Of a stretch of 7,096 bases of DNA, positions 6,801 to 7,096 are shown piece by piece. The notes under the pieces are model-generated. The model did not search any database, had not been told where the DNA came from, and saw nothing but the letters and a program-made list of their open reading frames with translations. The stretch is from assembly GCA_011040545.1 (NCBI GenBank), contig DQYM01000052.1, forward strand, positions 1-7,096, in the 5' to 3' direction. A program made the translations under genes and the position numbers. Position 1 is the first letter of the stretch. Each line of letters begins with the position of its first letter. This DNA comes from Candidatus Bathyarchaeota archaeon. GTDB taxonomy: Archaea; Thermoproteota; Bathyarchaeia; EX4484-135.

Positions 6801-7096
6801 GCTCGTGGTAGGGTCCAGATCCTAACTAGGCAGCCCACGGAGGGTAGAGCACGTGGTGGTGGGCTTAGGTTCGGTGAGATGGAGCGAGATTGCCTCATAG
6901 GGCATGGTGCTGCCATGCTCCTAAAGGATAGGCTGCTTGATGAATCAGATCGCTACGTGATGTACGTATGTAATCGCTGTGGCTTCATAGCCTACTACGA
7001 TGCAAGGCAGCACAAGTTTGTATGTCGCCTCTGTGGTGATAAGGCTGATATACAGCCAGTAGTAGTTTCCTATGCCTTCAAGCTCCTGCTCCAGGA
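3810..7096 (+). CDS. rpoB: DNA-directed RNA polymerase subunit B (Rpo2), unsplit, 3' end cut by window edge
   Basis: Seen: 1095 codons from ATG 3810 stay open to the right edge; sampled along its length, the frame shows no break. Motifs in order: the protrusion and lobe block around ERVIVSLEDLAPNRI; NETPEGSNCGLVKNLA (E455 on); NQSPRNSYEAAMAKQALG (from N651); active-site GYNMED (721-726); KFASRHGQKG (870-879) with two conserved lysines near the catalytic centre; GGGLRFGEMERD (1016-1027); C-terminal zinc site C1054-x2-C1057 and C1072-x2-C1075. Known: this is the second-largest subunit, forming one side of the cleft and helping hold the catalytic Mg and substrate NTP. Crenarchaeal versions have about 1120-1130 residues, so some 20-35 are missing. 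B'' and B' are fused, unlike in most methanogens. Normally rpoH precedes and rpoA1 follows; here ppa precedes, and no room for rpoH exists in the 113-base gap. Confidence 0.98.
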   Translation, partial: MLSPDDLFVLVKAFFDEKGLVRQHLDSYNEFIDHGLQEVIDSIGEVEVPSPEGPYKIVFGKVRVGAPRVKDIHVGEKSLYPREARIRNLTYAAPIFLEMKKVQGSREYEAEEVPIGDIPVMLRSKICRLSQMPVEEQIAVGEDPDDPGGYFIINGSERVIVSLEDLAPNRILVDIDTRRVKPTYRAKILSATLGFRSRVEVTLKPDGVIYVSMPRVPSQIPFPILMKALGVERDKDIAELVSADEEIIEQLDPSFEACIGVFTTDEALLYIGNRVAHGQTIEYRREKAKQVLDRYLFPHLGHRPEDRLKKAVLLAEMARRVIELKLGRRKPDDKDHMKNKRLKLAGPLLADIFARAFRNLCRDIRYQLQRLRHKKYIKLEAAVREGIITEKLQHALATGNWGRGRVGVTQLLDRTNVISMLSHLRRVQSPLSRSQPNFEARDLHSTQWGRLCPNETPEGSNCGLVKNLALMAYLSVGTDPRHVEEVLYELGVVPREMAPWELRLKGAIVFLDGFPIGYHEDPARLVEEFRALRRAGKISPEANIAYYEGVGSNPEVYVNCDAGRIRRPLIVVENGKPKLTKEHIEAVRRGELKFDDLVKMGVIEYLDAEEEENAYIALRPEDVTPEHTHLEIAPYAILGICAGIIPFAEYNQSPRNSYEAAMAKQALGFYASNYMFRVDTRAHLLHYPQKPLVTTKIMEVIGYNKRPAGQNCVVAVLCFGGYNMEDALVFNKASIDRGLARSTLFKLYEAERRTYPGGLRDEFKKPSPTTRGFKGEKYYAGIEADGIVRLEQKLEEKDVLVARLSPPRFMEEYGARMPMRGGVEMHDTSIALKPSEKGIVDEVFITEDMEGNRLVKIRVRDNRIPEIGDKFASRHGQKGVIGAIYPPEDMPFTEDGIVPDIIINPHAIPSRMTVGQFLESMAGKVAAMRGHPIDGTPFVGVKPEEIKRMLIEAGFSYTGREVMYDGMTGEKFVADIFIGVVYYQKLHHMVADKIHARARGRVQILTRQPTEGRARGGGLRFGEMERDCLIGHGAAMLLKDRLLDESDRYVMYVCNRCGFIAYYDARQHKFVCRLCGDKADIQPVVVSYAFKLLLQ

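Noticed and set aside
1..7096. CRISPR array, IS element, tRNA or rRNA
   Set aside because: No regularly spaced repeats, transposase motifs, terminal inverted repeats or tRNA cloverleaf were seen on either strand.

Overview
The window looks like chromosomal DNA of an archaeon, probably a thermophile of the Thermoproteota/TACK side. RpoB is a single unsplit archaeal-type chain, whereas most methanogens and Archaeoglobus split it into B'' and B'. Promoters are of the BRE/TATA kind with short leaders, the best Shine-Dalgarno site is GGAGGTGA, and the codons lean to AGG, CTA and ATA. The genus cannot be named from this sequence alone. The archaeal CODH/acetyl-CoA synthase genes are a notable combination with an unsplit RpoB; among TACK archaea such genes are known from lineages such as Korarchaeota, Nezhaarchaeota, Bathyarchaeota and Verstraetearchaeota.

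Layout. Positions 1-1410 (minus) hold cdhB then cdhC, encoding the epsilon and beta subunits of acetyl-CoA decarbonylase/synthase; cdhC runs off the left edge in the middle of its A-cluster motif. Positions 1558-2940 (minus) hold purB (adenylosuccinate lyase), transcribed in the same direction but separated from cdhB by 147 bases with a promoter. Positions 2941-3144 form a divergent intergenic region. Besides the promoters for purB and ppa, it contains a previously hidden candidate: a box C/D guide RNA on the minus strand, with C, D', C' and D boxes in order over 57 bases, placed where a TATA box in the same direction predicts a transcription start. Positions 3145-3696 (plus) hold ppa (inorganic pyrophosphatase). 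Positions 3810-7096 (plus) hold rpoB, cut by the right edge about 20-35 residues before the expected C-terminus.

How the genes fit. Pyrophosphatase removes the pyrophosphate that RNA polymerase and other biosynthetic enzymes release. PurB serves AMP and purine synthesis, and RpoB is the second-largest RNA polymerase subunit. CdhB/CdhC belong to the Wood-Ljungdahl acetyl-CoA pathway, used for carbon fixation or acetyl-CoA breakdown. There is no mobile element, CRISPR array, tRNA or rRNA in the window. Four protein genes share a common promoter geometry (BRE end to start codon 39-42 bases), which helps decide several start codons. No stretch over 300 bases lacks a gene.
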